Assembly: GCA_003255065.1 (NCBI GenBank)
Contig: QAOA01000707.1
Location: forward strand, 124,001 to 188,000
Reading direction: 5' to 3'
DNA: 64,000 nt
From: Cercis canadensis
Lineage: Eukaryota > Streptophyta > Magnoliopsida > Fabales > Fabaceae
Position 1 is the stretch's first letter, and each line of letters opens with the position of its first letter. Below the pieces are notes generated by a model. It made no database searches and was not told the origin of the DNA. It saw nothing but the letters and a program-made list of their open reading frames with translations. The position numbers and the translations under genes are program-made. Positions 1 through 11,411 of the stretch are shown here, one piece after another.

Positions 1-493
1 TTTCGTCATATTAAATTTCAGCTCATGAACAAACTTCTTGACACTAACTTCAGTTCATTTAAATTTGCTTATGGATTACAGTAGAGGATTAATTACAATA
101 AATTTTATTTACAAAAGTGTCCAGGGTGAGTCAATGTCTGAATTGTGTCAGACACTGCAACACGCAGGGGGAACAGCGTGTGCATGCTCCCTAGCAGAGG
201 ATGTTGATCTAATTGAGTCTTTAAAACAAATCACGAGTATAAACCACCAGGAGACTTCTAAAACAACCAAAACCACAAGGGAACGTTTTGCAATTTTCCA
301 TTATATAATAAAATATACATGGTTCAACCTAAACACACAATAATCAAACAATCACCTGTTGGGAGCTGGTGTATAGGATGCTGCATACATACATTACAAT
401 GCCTAGTAGATAACATTTTATAAAGGCAGAATCAGACACTATTATTGTGATTGACACATTAGAAGAATACCTTGCAGATAATAATATACTAAC

Positions 494-1219
494 CTTGGAA
501 TTCTCGCACATGTTTCAGATGCACAAGCTATAGCATTCAGTTTCCCACACCAGGCAACAGCACTGGGGAAAAATAGAACAAGATCAAAGATTCCATTGAC
601 AAATAGACAGTAACTAAAAAACTAAAGTAGAAGGCCTAGCACCTACAATCATACACAAAGAAATTCCCCACACAGAAAGTCATTGGAAGACCAACCACAG
701 AATCTAAAATTTTATGCCAAGAGATTCATACTATATCAACCATGCCAAGAAACAGTTTACATTATCTTAGGATTTGTAGGAATATAATGTCCACATGCTC
801 AGTCATATGAATGATTACTGGCATAGCCAATAGTGCAAGGCAGTGTCAGTAACTTTCAAGAAAGTCAATTACTTCTTCTCTACTTCCCCGAAGTGCTCAT
901 ATAGAATTTTAAGGGAGAGATGTGGAATCTCCTACTTTATACTTCATATTGATATGAAGAAAGAAGCCAACACTTTCACTCTACTTCTTATACGGAAACA
1001 AGATAAAACAATTTGCCTTGCTGAAAATGAATAGAAATGCAAAACCTTGGAACACCAAAAAGATTCAAGTTCAAAGCCAAAGAAAGCAGGCAGCCCTCAC
1101 ATTCATGCCGAAAACAGAGAGACAGATTTAAACTCATCATTAGAATAATTGGTAGTATAGTCCTCATAACTTTCATCTCCAAAGGTTTGCAAAACCCCAG
1201 GCACCAGTAATTAGAAGGG

Positions 1220-1255
<36 letters not shown>

Positions 1256-3005
1256 ACATCCCACTTTTCGTCATCAGTTTACAACTCTCTCTATAGTTAT
1301 CTTTCTTTTCCAGCATGGGTGTGTGGGAGGGGGAATCATATGCACAAGGAAGCACTCACCTCAATGCCAGGCATATAGGCATATGTGCAGTCATTAAACA
1401 CAAGTACCTCACTTAAGGTACGTCACCTCAGCATTAAGGCAAGTGCCCAAGCACCTTTTGACAACACTATTTGGAAGGATGTCTTCAAGTTCACTTTCTT
1501 TCAGTGATGAATTCAGTTAACTTCTTCTTTCCTATACCCTTTGAAGGCCCTGTTGAAAAAACAAGGTTTTTCTATCATTTTATTCCTCTTCTTCACCTGC
1601 AGCTTCTTTTTCTCTTTCCTATTAACTTCCCATCATAACTAAACTTATTTCAGATTCCTATCCTCCTTAGACACCATATATGAAATCTAAGTATCTTACC
1701 ATCAATTTCTTTGGAAGTACTGCACCCTTTTCATGATCTCCTCATTTTCTCCTATGTTTCCACCTGAAGCCTTTAAATTAAACACCTCAGAATCCCTTAA
1801 TAGCTGAGTTCTAGACTGCAACTGTAACTTTTCAACATTTTATTTCTTTCAACCAGTATGTATTTAAATGAACACCATTAGTTACACACTAATCCAGTAT
1901 CACTATCAATCAAAGGCCAGTTGCCCTTCTTTTTTGTGGATTTATACCGAATTGTTGAAAGCAATCTCAAAACGATTTAGTATGTGCAGGAAGAAGGAAA
2001 ATATTGTAAACACACTGTCATCAGGTGTAAATCTTACTGCAGGTATGGTAATCCATATTTCAATGCCATAATAGGTGAAACTTTACTATTTTGATACATG
2101 TAAGAGTTTACTACTTAACATGAAACAAGTTTGTTCTCATCAACAATTCATCAAGGAATGACATTGTCAATATGTCATCACAAGAATCAGTATCAAATTT
2201 GAAGTTTCTTGATCAATTTTGAATCAAAAGCAAGCACTCGTTAACCATAGTTAACACTAGAAATCTGAAGACTAATTAGTCTCAATTGATGGAAGCATTA
2301 GACATCTAATAACATCACTTATTAAAAATATTAGCATCAAGTAGCATTAAGGTAGACAACAAATGATCAATCGTCTTCATTCAAGCATCTCCTATCTTTT
2401 ATTGTTTTCTTTCAAATTAAAACCCACTCTCAATCCTTAGCTAGCAAGAGCTTGTATGAGGACCTTCCGGTTCAACCACCCTAATATCAGCATTTTTTTC
2501 TTAGTGTCAATTACCATACATTTTTTTAAGCTACAATTCAGGCTTTCTATTATACTCCTTCATTTAATAAATAAAAAGAACATACAACATATTAGAACGA
2601 TGAGTTGCCAGTATAGGACAACATTCACAAGAAAACCAAATTACATACAATTCAATACCAGAAGAGCAAAATTCAAAAACACCCATCAAGAAATGAATGA
2701 AATTGAGCTAAAAAAACCATCCTTTTTTCCAGTGAATACCTGAAATTGCGACAAAGCTCAGGCACACTCATCTTGTGCAGCAAATTGGAGCGAGGTTGCT
2801 TAAGCCTAATGCAAAAAACAGTAGCTGGGCTCACTGAATCCTCCTCCATTGGATCGTCCACAGGCTTCTCCTCCACTGCAACCTCTTCTTCTCCACCTAC
2901 TGATTCAGACTTATCAGAACCCTTGGAAACCTCAGAAGGCTGAGGTTGAAGCTGAGGCTGAGACTGAGCCACGGGCTCGTCTTCTGGATCCTTTGTTTGA
3001 TTCAT
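494..3005 (-). CDS. MED16: Mediator complex subunit 16 (MED16/SFR6), 5' part only
   Basis: Tail-module subunit of the nuclear Mediator complex; in Arabidopsis MED16/SFR6 is needed for cold, defence and iron-responsive transcription. Exon 1 (3005 down to 2740) starts MNQTKDPEDE and has an acidic, low-complexity leader of about 60 residues followed by the conserved block SPATVFCIRLKQPRSNLLHK and MSVPELCRNF. Exon 2 (562 down to 494) continues in frame with SAVAWCGKLNAIACASETCA, the start of the WD40-like region. Donors GT at 2739-2738 and 493-492 and the acceptor at 564-563 are canonical. About 111 residues are visible of a protein of roughly 1,250; the third exon is not present, so the gene continues beyond base 1. 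The first in-frame ATG after the long 5' leader is used as start. Identification is by recalled family sequence and is strong; the two exons join without frame error. Confidence 0.93.
563..2739 (-). other. MED16 intron 1 (2.2 kb)
   Basis: Long first intron between the two visible MED16 exons. No coding homology is seen on either strand; the short ORFs inside it have no recognisable domain. It carries the (GA)n microsatellite at 1225-1252 and otherwise unremarkable AT-rich sequence. Confidence 0.8.
1225..1252. repeat. (GA)n microsatellite
   Basis: About 14 uninterrupted GA dinucleotides inside MED16 intron 1. Simple sequence, probably length-polymorphic. Confidence 0.95.
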
Positions 3006-3660
3006 ACCCAAAAGCCCCAATTTTAATATATACCCAAAGAGAGACAAAGGGGAAAAAAATGTTGAAGTGGTGGAAAGTCGCAATTGAAGGCGACAGATAT
3101 CACTGTTGAGATAGAGAGAGAGATTAGTAGTGGGGTTAGCGTGAGTGAGTGGGGGAGTGAGGGTGTTAAGGGGAATGGGGAAAACGGGGGATTTTGGGGT
3201 TTAGTGTTTTTTTTAAGGGTTCGATGGAAATTGGATTAGGGTTTTGGGTGGGAGACAAAGCAGGTGATTCCAGGTTTTGTTGGGGGTTCTTGCAAAAACA
3301 AGATGGCATCAATGTCTTTTCTTTTTCCCCTTTTGACAACTTCTCTCTCTTTCACTTTGTCTTTGGGGGTTGAATTTCAATGTCTTGTGTGTAGGGCTTG
3401 TTTGGGTTTTTCTATTGGCTCTTGATTTTGCTTGGCAAACAGAAAAGTGAGAAACACACACAGCAGCAGATGAGTCGTCAGCAGAAGAAAAAGAAAGAAT
3501 CTCTTTCCCTCTCTAACAAGTGCACTTCACTCTTTATTATTTCATGAGATTCTCCACTCCTTTCTCCTTTCGCATCTATCTCTTTTGTTAATTCTTATAG
3601 TGCTGCCAATGTGCTTTCTCTCCCTCCCTCACTCTCCCTCTCCCTCTCCCTCTCCTCAAG
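3006..3660 (-). promoter_or_regulatory. MED16 5' UTR and promoter region
   Basis: Sequence directly upstream of the MED16 start codon on the minus strand. It is pyrimidine/purine biased and contains a CCCTCT-type simple repeat at about 3617-3656, typical of plant 5' leaders and core promoters. No clear TATA box was found. The transcription start cannot be placed from sequence. Confidence 0.5.
3617..3656. repeat. CT-rich simple repeat (CCCTCT)n
   Basis: Irregular run of TCCCTC/CCCTCT units in the MED16 upstream region. Confidence 0.85.
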
Positions 3661-5441
3661 GTTATGAGGAATTTAGCACCAAATTACAGAGTAATTTTTT
3701 TTTGGGGTATTGTAAAGTAATGTTAATTACACTCGTTTATGACTTTATGCGTATAAATATGTAGAATTGTAAAATTAGCTATATCTAAGTCTAAATAAAC
3801 TTATATTACTATGCATCAAATGACATGTGACTGAGTAGTACTAAGATTATTCTCAAGACTTATAAGTTCCAACTTGTGTGTTATGTGTTTAAATTTAAAG
3901 TCGTAGTCATAATACTAAAAAAATAAAACTTATACAATTATGCGTATGTATATTTGTGTCTTAAAAGTGTTTTAAGAAAAAATTTATAAGAGTATCTTTT
4001 ATCACAATTAAAATAATTTATACAATTTATTTTATTTAACATATAAGTGGAACATATAAATTATTTTAATAGTTAATTATACATATAATATTAAATAAAG
4101 GGCAAAAAAATTTATATTGCCTACAAAGTCAACAATTAAAACCAAATTGTTGATTTCGACTTCCTCTAAAAGTTTTGTGGGGCATGTTGTCTAGCTCTAA
4201 ACTCTAGTTAACATACTCTTCTTGCATGAGTGTATGTCCATCTCATTCATCTTATATGATGACACATAAAGAAAAGAAAATAAGATTAATATATTTGCTA
4301 AAATAATCGTATACCTCAAAAACAAAACTAGTAGTAACTTTCAAACTTTTAAAAAAATAATAAAAAATAAAAAAAGATAAAAATTGCCTGCGTGGACTTG
4401 CACTAAAGTTATCCTAAAATATAGTCCAAGAGATTAATTCCTTTTAAATAACAGCTTGTGCATTTGAGTACTTAAAGAAATTATCTATTTTAAAAGGTTG
4501 AAAACCTTATACCAACAACCATTCAAAAGCAGCTAAAGATTACAGGAATTTAAAATTTGTTCTTTTCAGGCTAGTGTAATCACAAGCATTTCAATGTGGC
4601 AAAGTGTTGAATCACTCATTTGCAAAGAAACAAATAATGAAAAGGAATTAGCTAAAAAAAATATATATATATATAATTTTTTTTTTTTGTTATATGACGA
4701 AATAAAGGTCCAAATCCAAGAATGATAAATTTTGTTGATGTAAAATTCACTGAAACTTGGTAAGAAATAAGAATTGTGTGTTAGTGCTAAATTGATTTAA
4801 TTTCAAATAAATTTGAGATTAGTCTCGTATTCAATTGAGTAAAATAAAAATACTTATGGTATTAACAAAAAAAAAAAAAACAACTTTAAGATTTTTTAAT
4901 AATTCATTGATGATCCTTTAGAAAACTCTCGCGAGTAAAAAATAAAAAATCTCACATATATGGATATTAATGTTGTTTGCCATAGATTAATTTTGTTGAC
5001 AAGGATCTCTTACATAAAGCCATCCACAGAACAAAGCAACTAAAATTTGACCTAGTAAAAGCATTTTTATAGAAAACAATCCAGACAGAAAGTCATAAAG
5101 AAACATGACTAATGACCTAACTCAACCAAGAAAATAAATTTTGTGCCGTCGACATTCAGATGATGGGCCTTCTAGATGTGCCAATGAAGTAAGGATTATC
5201 AGTTACCAAATAATTAGATAGTAATTAATTTGGTTAAAGTTGCCTTGTGTTGATGTTAATTTAGATTAGAGATTGAGTTTTTATCTTAATTTTTTATCTA
5301 GACAAATGATTTATCATTATTATGAATAATTTATCATTAGGATTTAATTTATCTTATTATTAGTTAATTTTTTTTTTTATCATTAAAAGCTTTTATCGTT
5401 ATCATTAGTGTAGTCTTAGCACTATAAATAGGTGTTATTTA
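3661..5441. other. AT-rich intergenic DNA, no gene seen
   Basis: No open frame of recognisable homology. AT-rich with A/T homopolymer runs. A TATA-box-like CTATAAATAGG lies at about 5422-5432, just before the duplicated segment; it could be the promoter of a decayed element, but nothing coding follows. Confidence 0.6.
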
Positions 5442-5614
5442 CATAAAAAAAAACTATTCAGTAAGGTTTTTCTTCCTTCCTCCATTATTACTTTTACTTT
5501 TATTATTTTTCTAGTATTATATTTGTGATTTTGGTACAATACCTTGAGAATGATGAGCCTAATTGTGTAGACTTTTACCAAACATGATGTAAAAACCTTT
5601 TAATTAGTTTTGGG

Positions 5615-5701
5615 AGAGGTTCTGCTTTAGCACCAGACAGTACCTTAAAAGATTAGTCTCCGGCAAAGTTTGAGAATATCTTGGGAAACCAAAAAAAAAA
5701 A
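5615..5701 (+). mobile_element. Short poly(A)-tailed retroposon (SINE-like) insertion
   Basis: An 87-bp insert ending in a run of A and flanked by a direct repeat of about 22-24 bp (5591-5614 and 5702-5725). The paralogous site at about 13480-13503 has a single copy of the flank and no insert, so it is an empty site. Tail plus long target-site duplication are hallmarks of LINE-machinery retroposition. No full tRNA-like A and B box pair is visible, so it may be a 5'-truncated SINE or another short retroposed RNA. Confidence 0.75.
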
Positions 5702-6214
5702 AAAAACCTTTTAATTAATTTTGGGCTCATATATCTATTTTGTTGAGATCATAACACTATTGAAATTAAATCTGGTCCAGAGTCCAGACACTATATACCA
5801 TTAGAATCCAAAATATCATAAACTTTTTCGTTAATGTATGCAAGGCTATGGGACCTACCAATTTGACTTATAAATTCTAATTCTTTCCTTATTCAACTAA
5901 ACAACATGGCAAAGTATCTATTTTGACCATTATTAAGCTATGCCTCCACTGAAAAGACCAGCACTTGATCAAATGGTCTTTTTTTTATTTTCTTTTTTTT
6001 TTTTTAAAAAAAAAAAGTTTATATTTCTGGTTGTTATGACTAAAGTAAGTATTATTGGACTCACAAATCATTAACTAACACAATTAGGGATAGCATATCC
6101 CTCATAAAATTATATTCCATAGACTTTCAACGAAATTTGAATCCAATACTTTTACGATAAAGTATCAAGTGTTCAATCTATTTCATTTGAGACGACTATC
6201 ATACTAATATTAGA

Positions 6215-6395
6215 TGGATTTGAATCCACTCATGTCACTTGAATCATAGTACTCAGATCTAAACTGTCTATTCTATTAAATCTCATGTCAACCATTAAAT
6301 GTTAATGTGTTTTAATAGTTGAGATGAACTTTAATGAAATAGACAGCTCAAATCTGAGTAACATGACTCAAGTGACATGACCGGATCCGGGTCCA
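6215..6395. mobile_element. MITE, 181 bp, with long imperfect terminal inverted repeats
   Basis: Begins TGGATTTGAATCC and ends GGATCCGGGTCCA; the inverted repeats extend about 50 bp with shared CATGTCACTTGA and TACTCAGAT cores. Flanked by a 7-bp direct repeat TATTAGA (6208-6214 and 6396-6402), which may be 8 bp if a terminal base is shared. The paralogous locus near 13909-13921 is an empty site with one TATTAGA. No coding capacity; superfamily undetermined, with hAT or Mutator-like possible. Confidence 0.85.
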
Positions 6396-6897
6396 TATTA
6401 GACCAACAATGAAAAATACTAGGAATATCTTTTAACAGTACAAATTATTCTTGCAAATTAAGCCCGACCTCTGCACTAATCATGGGAAATCATGCCTAAA
6501 CTTTCAATAATTAAGCCAAAGTCAAAATTGATCACATTCAAAGCTAAGACTAAGAGTACCCTTGTTAGAAAAAGCTTTAAATCATTCTCTTAATCTTTCA
6601 TTGAAAAATGTTACCCATAATTTGATTGAATGCCCAAATAAGTGGCCATTCACTTGCTACAGATTTGATTGAATGCTAGCTATGAAGCCCATAAATACAA
6701 GAAGCCCAAAAGCTTATTTTGACTTACAAAATTTTGCACCCAGCAGAGAAAAGAGTTGCCCCATAGTCATATAGAAGACATCACTGACTGGGCTACTGAC
6801 CAACCTGAAATGAAACTCTTCTGCATGGTAGAAGCCAAGGGCCCATTTATTTGGATAGAAACAAGAATGAATCTGGGCTTGAAGATGAAATTATTGT

Positions 6898-7540
6898 NNN
6901 NNNNNNNNNNNNNNNNNNNNNNNNNNNNNNNNNNNNNNNNNNNNNNNNNNNNNNNNNNNNNNNNNNNNNNNNNNNNNNNNNNNNNNNNNNNNNNNNNNNN
7001 NNNNNNNNNNNNNNNNNNNNNNNNNNNNNNNNNNNNNNNNNNNNNNNNNNNNNNNNNNNNNNNNNNNNNNNNNNNNNNNNNNNNNNNNNNNNNNNNNNNN
7101 NNNNNNNNNNNNNNNNNNNNNNNNNNNNNNNNNNNNNNNNNNNNNNNNNNNNNNNNNNNNNNNNNNNNNNNNNNNNNNNNNNNNNNNNNNNNNNNNNNNN
7201 NNNNNNNNNNNNNNNNNNNNNNNNNNNNNNNNNNNNNNNNNNNNNNNNNNNNNNNNNNNNNNNNNNNNNNNNNNNNNNNNNNNNNNNNNNNNNNNNNNNN
7301 NNNNNNNNNNNNNNNNNNNNNNNNNNNNNNNNNNNNNNNNNNNNNNNNNNNNNNNNNNNNNNNNNNNNNNNNNNNNNNNNNNNNNNNNNNNNNNNNNNNN
7401 NNNNNNNNNNNNNNNNNNNNNNNNNNNNNNNNNNNNNNNNNNNNNNNNNNNNNNNNNNNNNNNNNNNNNNNNNNNNNNNNNNNNNNNNNNNNNNNNNNNN
7501 NNNNNNNNNNNNNNNNNNNNNNNNNNNNNNNNNNNNNNNN
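6898..7540. other. Assembly gap (643 N)
   Basis: Run of N. Open frames spanning it are artefacts. The left edge coincides with the interior of duplication copy 1. Confidence 0.99.
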
Positions 7541-8477
7541 TTTTTTTTTTTTTTTTGTAACTCAAATTTTGAGAATTAATTAACGTAATGCTATCTCAAA
7601 TTTTAAAATGTTGTAGGATAGCATAACTCTATAATTATAATTTTAATATATAATTGTATATGGTCATCTTTGATCATTTAATTTATTCAATTACCTTTGG
7701 TAATTAATTTTATATTGACGAATTTTTGACTACTTTTAAATTTGTGGTTCCAAACAAATACGATTATATATATATTTTTTTTAGTATTTTAGTTATAATT
7801 TTAGATTCGAACACATAACCTATAAACTTTGAGAATGACCTCAGTACTACTCAATCATAAACCGTTTAGTATACAATGACATCTCTAGCTAGCATTACAG
7901 TTGAGTACTAGTGTGTTTTCTATCTACAATAATTTGGACGGAACCACTCTAATATATGTATGAAATCCCCCAAGTAAAAATGAAAAAGAAAAATTGGTAT
8001 CTTTTTCCACTAGAGATTTCTTTAATTAGGAAAAGAAAAGGAAAAGGTAAAAATGATTATCTAACTATATANTCCAAACAACCCAATATTCGTTTCTTTC
8101 ATTTTCATTTAGGACAATGAACATATATCTTTTCCACCAATTTGATGGCAAGAACTAGAAGAGTCCGTCTTATAGGTTGTACTTACTTCATAGAGAATAA
8201 TTCAAAGGATAAAAGAACTCTTTTGATTATATAATGGTAAGGAGGTTCTAATATAAGGCTTTTTGTAAATTAAACAAACTCCTTACTTCACTGATAAATT
8301 ATGAAACTTTTTTTTATATAATATATAAAGTAAAATTGTAGAATTTTTACTTTTTATTTAATAATTCATAAAAATTATTGTTGAATTAATATAAATTAAT
8401 CATTTGAAAGAATAAATTATATTTTCCTTTCCCGAAAGAAAAGGAAATTTTCATAACAAATTAAATATTAAAAAATC
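7541..8477. other. AT-rich intergenic DNA, no gene seen
   Basis: Starts with a poly-T run at the gap edge. A single N sits at 8072. No coding homology or clear repeat structure. Confidence 0.6.
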
Positions 8478-8688
8478 GGGGATTCTATGATACTACGTAA
8501 GTATGCCATACTACACTAACGTGACAAGCATACATAATTTTCATATTTTATTATATATAAAATATAATTTATTTAATTTTTTAAACAAACTTAAAAACAG
8601 TTAATTTGTACACATGTCATTCATTTATTGGTTATTTTTAAGTAGTATAACATACTACATAAATACTAAAAGTATCTAAGAAATCTCC
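8478..8688. mobile_element. Probable MITE (about 211 bp)
   Basis: The left end (GGGGATTCTATGATACT, then GTATGCCATACTAC) is matched in inverted orientation by the right end, whose reverse complement begins GGAGATTTCTTAGATACT and later GTATGTTATACTAC. The interior is AT-rich and non-coding. No confident target-site duplication was found. Confidence 0.6.
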
Positions 8689-9212
8689 TTAAAAAATATA
8701 TAAGAGAAGATATTATTATTACATATCTTTTACTGTTCATATAAGTAATTAATCATTAAGAAATATAATAATTTGTATAACCACCAAAACGTTCCTCACA
8801 TGCATTTGGTTGTTTGGATGGATGGAATAGAGGGGGAAAGAATAAAGCGAAAAGGGAAAAAGTAAGAGCATGTTTGCTTTTAAAAATGTTTATTTTTATT
8901 TTTATTTTTAGTTTTTATTTCTTAAAATACATTTTCATTTTCAGGGGGACTTATTTTCATTTTCACGGGGACTTAACGGAATAAAAAAGGTACCCAATTC
9001 TATTCATTTTTCTTCTCAAATAAGGGTGAATGTAGTGGAATGGATACTTAGAGTGATGCGATCCTATAAATTGAAGACAAAGAAACATAGTTGTCAGCCC
9101 GACCCAAAAGTTGGTGCATGTAATTTTGTTTTTTCTTTACTAAGGTATTAATTCTAGGATACGAATTGAGGTCAAATGACAAAAAATAAAAATAAATAAT
9201 AATAATTTGCAA
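8689..9212. other. AT-rich intergenic DNA between two MITE-like elements
   Basis: No gene seen. The part around 8865-8960 is rich in TTTTTATTTTTA and resembles degenerate MITE arms, but no reliable ends can be drawn. Confidence 0.5.
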
Positions 9213-9809
9213 AGAAATTACGTAAATAGGGTGATTTTAAAACTTTTTATTGCTTTGAAGTAGTTTTGATTACATTAATTTGGATACAAACAAATTGTGT
9301 CATACTACATCGAAAATAGGGTATTTAGTTAAGTTTCACTATATTGAAATAGCGGGACTCACTATTATTTAAAGTCAGTTAATACACAAACAAACAGAAA
9401 AAAGACAAATCAATCCCCCCACATTAATAATAACAGCTTCCATTGAGTCTCGCTAAAATGCTAGTAGCGGGACCACTTCAATTTAATTGTGTTGTGTAAT
9501 TTGAAACGGTCTTGCTACTTCGATTTAGCATGATTCAAGAAATTGAATCTACTACTTTGTTATAGTGTGTTATTTAGAGTTCTGTTATTTACAAAGTAGC
9601 AGGACTTCCTCGAAAATGCACAATGGTTCTTGCCTTTTCAAGTTATCAATTGTGAAAAATGGTGGGTCCAACTATTTCAATGCAACGGGACTCAATCAAA
9701 TATGCTACTTTTAAAGTAATGTGACACAATTTATCCGCAACTCCTTAGATTAATTTAATCAAAACTATTCAAAAAAAAGTTTTCAAATTAGCCCATTTAC
9801 GTAATTTCT
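9213..9809. mobile_element. Foldback/MITE-like element with about 75-bp inverted repeats
   Basis: The left arm starting AGAAATTACGTAAATAGGG is matched by the reverse complement of the right arm, which starts AGAAATTACGTAAATGGGC; the match continues through ACTTTTT and AGTTTTGATTA for about 75 bp. The 597-bp element contains several variants of GCGGGACTCA in both orientations (about 9350, 9450, 9467, 9510, 9598, 9686). No open frame of note. A target-site duplication could not be recognised. Confidence 0.7.
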
Positions 9810-10001
9810 TCATAAAACATATTTTTTTTCTGTCATTGAGCCCGGAATTGAGGGAAGGGTAAGGGAGCTAAAGGAGAAAATGTTCCTTAGTAACGTATAA
9901 ATTGTAGGACACGGGTTTGCTCTCTTTACAGAGTGTCCAGGCATAATTAGCCAAGCAGTTTTCCATTTATTCATCAGTTTCTCCAAAGAAAGGAAGGGAT
10001 A

Positions 10002-10212
10002 TCCACCTTTGAAGTTTTTGATCAACCCTCACCTCTTGTTCAACCTCTCTTATTCTTGAATAAAAGAGGAGTTTATCTACCTAAAAATGTTAGCTATTCT
10101 GTGAGGGGTGATGTCCCTTATGTTTGTCTGTAATTTCGGGGTTTATATTTTGTGTATTTTGTTTCTCTGTTTTTATTTCAATGAATTCCTATTTTACCAA
10201 AAAAAAAAAAAA
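10002..10212 (+). mobile_element. 5'-truncated LINE-like retroposon with poly(A) tail
   Basis: About 200 bp of T-rich 3'-UTR-like sequence ends in a run of 14-15 A (about 10199-10213). It is flanked by the direct repeat AGGAAGGGATA at 9991-10001 and 10213-10223. Poly(A) plus an 11-bp target-site duplication fit a severely 5'-truncated LINE insertion. The second repeat abuts a single N (10224) and is partly repeated after it, so the right border is blurred by the assembly. Confidence 0.65.
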
Positions 10213-10718
10213 AGGAAGGGATANAAAAAGAAAAAGGAAGGGATATTTCCTCTTTCCCTTGAAATTCCTTTAACAATAAAATATAAGAAATGGGACTTGC
10301 TAAGTGCACTATCCCACCTAATTGGGTGAATTTTAGTGAGACTTATTAAGTGATTTTGGTGTTATTGACTCATTGAGAAGTTATTGAAAAACTAAATCAC
10401 TTAGTATGTGATAAAACACAATGTTCCTTATAAAAAAAAAATTTGAACAACACAATATAGGAAAACATGCAAAAAAACACATTTAAAATTGTCAAAAAGA
10501 GAAAAAGAATTTGACATGTTTTCTTATATCATGCCAATAATGCATTTTATAAGAAACTATATGTTTTATCACATATTGATTGACTCAATTTTTTGAAAAT
10601 TTTGCAAAAACACTAAAATCGTTGAATGGATCTCACTAAAACCCACCAAATTAGGTAGGGTGGTAAAGCTATTACCCGTCACCCTTTAATTATTCCCCAC
10701 TCAACTCCAAAACCTATT

Positions 10719-11411
10719 TTGGTTGCCATCATCCCATCTAGCTTGGTGGAAATTAATTTAAGAATGGAGAAGCAGAAAATAGGTAGTGAGCCTTCATTAG
10801 ATGAAAAAAATGAGGCGTCAGCATTGATTATTGAGAATGATTCCAGCGTTGATAAACTTGAAACCACTCAAAATTATCCGGTGCCGAAACAGGAACCTAG
10901 AAATATCATTCCAGTCTTCATAAACTTGAAATCACTCGAAATTATCCGGTGCTCCAGCCTCCGAAGTTTATTCACAGTTTCAACCGCGAAAAGTCTTAAG
11001 AGACTTGAGTTGCTAAAATTATATAGATGTAAGAACATGGTGTGTGTTATTGAAGAAGGTAGTGGTGGAATTGAAGGCAGTGCTGCAGAACAAGGAGCTG
11101 CGGTGGCGTTCCCAAAGTTGAATTGCCTTATACTCAAACACCTTCCAAGTCTAACAAGCTTTTGTGAACACGATTGCCATCTTGAATGGCCTGAATTAGA
11201 GTTGGTTAGGGTGAAGGACATCCCAGAGATGAGTACATTTTCTAAAGGCACTCTCATCAGAACACCCAAGTTGAAGCAAGTTTATGTTACATATGTTACA
11301 AAATGCTGGCAACGAGGAGGACTCAACGCCACCATAGAATATCTCCACGAGCATAAAGGTATGCATACATACAACTCTTGCCCATGTTTCTTTTTTCTTT
11401 TTTGGTTCTGA
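10719..11411 (+). pseudogene. Isolated LRR exon of a CC-NBS-LRR resistance gene (relic)
   Basis: The frame from about 10920 to 11358 encodes typical C-terminal leucine-rich repeats of RPS2/At4g27190-like CNL proteins: FINLKSLEIIRCSSLRSLFT, KSLKRLELLKLYRCKNM, FPKLNCLILKHLPSLTSF, WPELELVRVKDIPEMSTF and TPKLKQVYV. A plausible splice donor (AAAG then GTATGC) sits at 11358-11359, beyond which the frame loses homology. No NB-ARC domain, P-loop or coiled coil lies upstream; the nearest 5' sequence is intergenic. The first 65 or so residues do not look like LRR, and part of them is an out-of-frame copy of the LRR start (34 bp at 10852 repeated at 10920). A decayed fragment is most likely; a short expressed LRR gene is possible. 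Confidence 0.75.

Larger units (their letters stand above)
5442..6897. repeat. Segmental duplication, copy 1
   Basis: Aligns along its length with 13334-14417 in the same orientation, for example around 5447-5610 versus 13343-13503 and 6400-6897 versus 13920-14410. By eye the copies are roughly 85-95% alike with indels. This copy carries two extra insertions (5615-5701 and 6215-6395) that copy 2 lacks. It stops at the N gap at 6898, so its true right end is unknown. No gene is recognisable in it. Confidence 0.9.

Noticed and set aside
38-343. 101-codon ORF at the left edge
   Set aside because: Composition and lack of homology fit intron sequence; it lies in MED16 intron 2 on the opposite strand.
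2746-3109. Plus-strand Ser/Pro-rich ORFs at the MED16 first exon
   Set aside because: Antisense of the acidic, low-complexity MED16 leader; the minus-strand frame has clear MED16 homology and matching splice sites.
5422-5610. TATA box plus following sequence as a possible LTR or gene promoter
   Set aside because: A good CTATAAATAGG exists, but no partner LTR, PBS or coding frame follows; copy 2 lacks the upstream part because of the N at 13333.
6756-7583. Long open frames on both strands across 6.75-7.58 kb
   Set aside because: They consist almost entirely of N; the open frame is an artefact of the gap.
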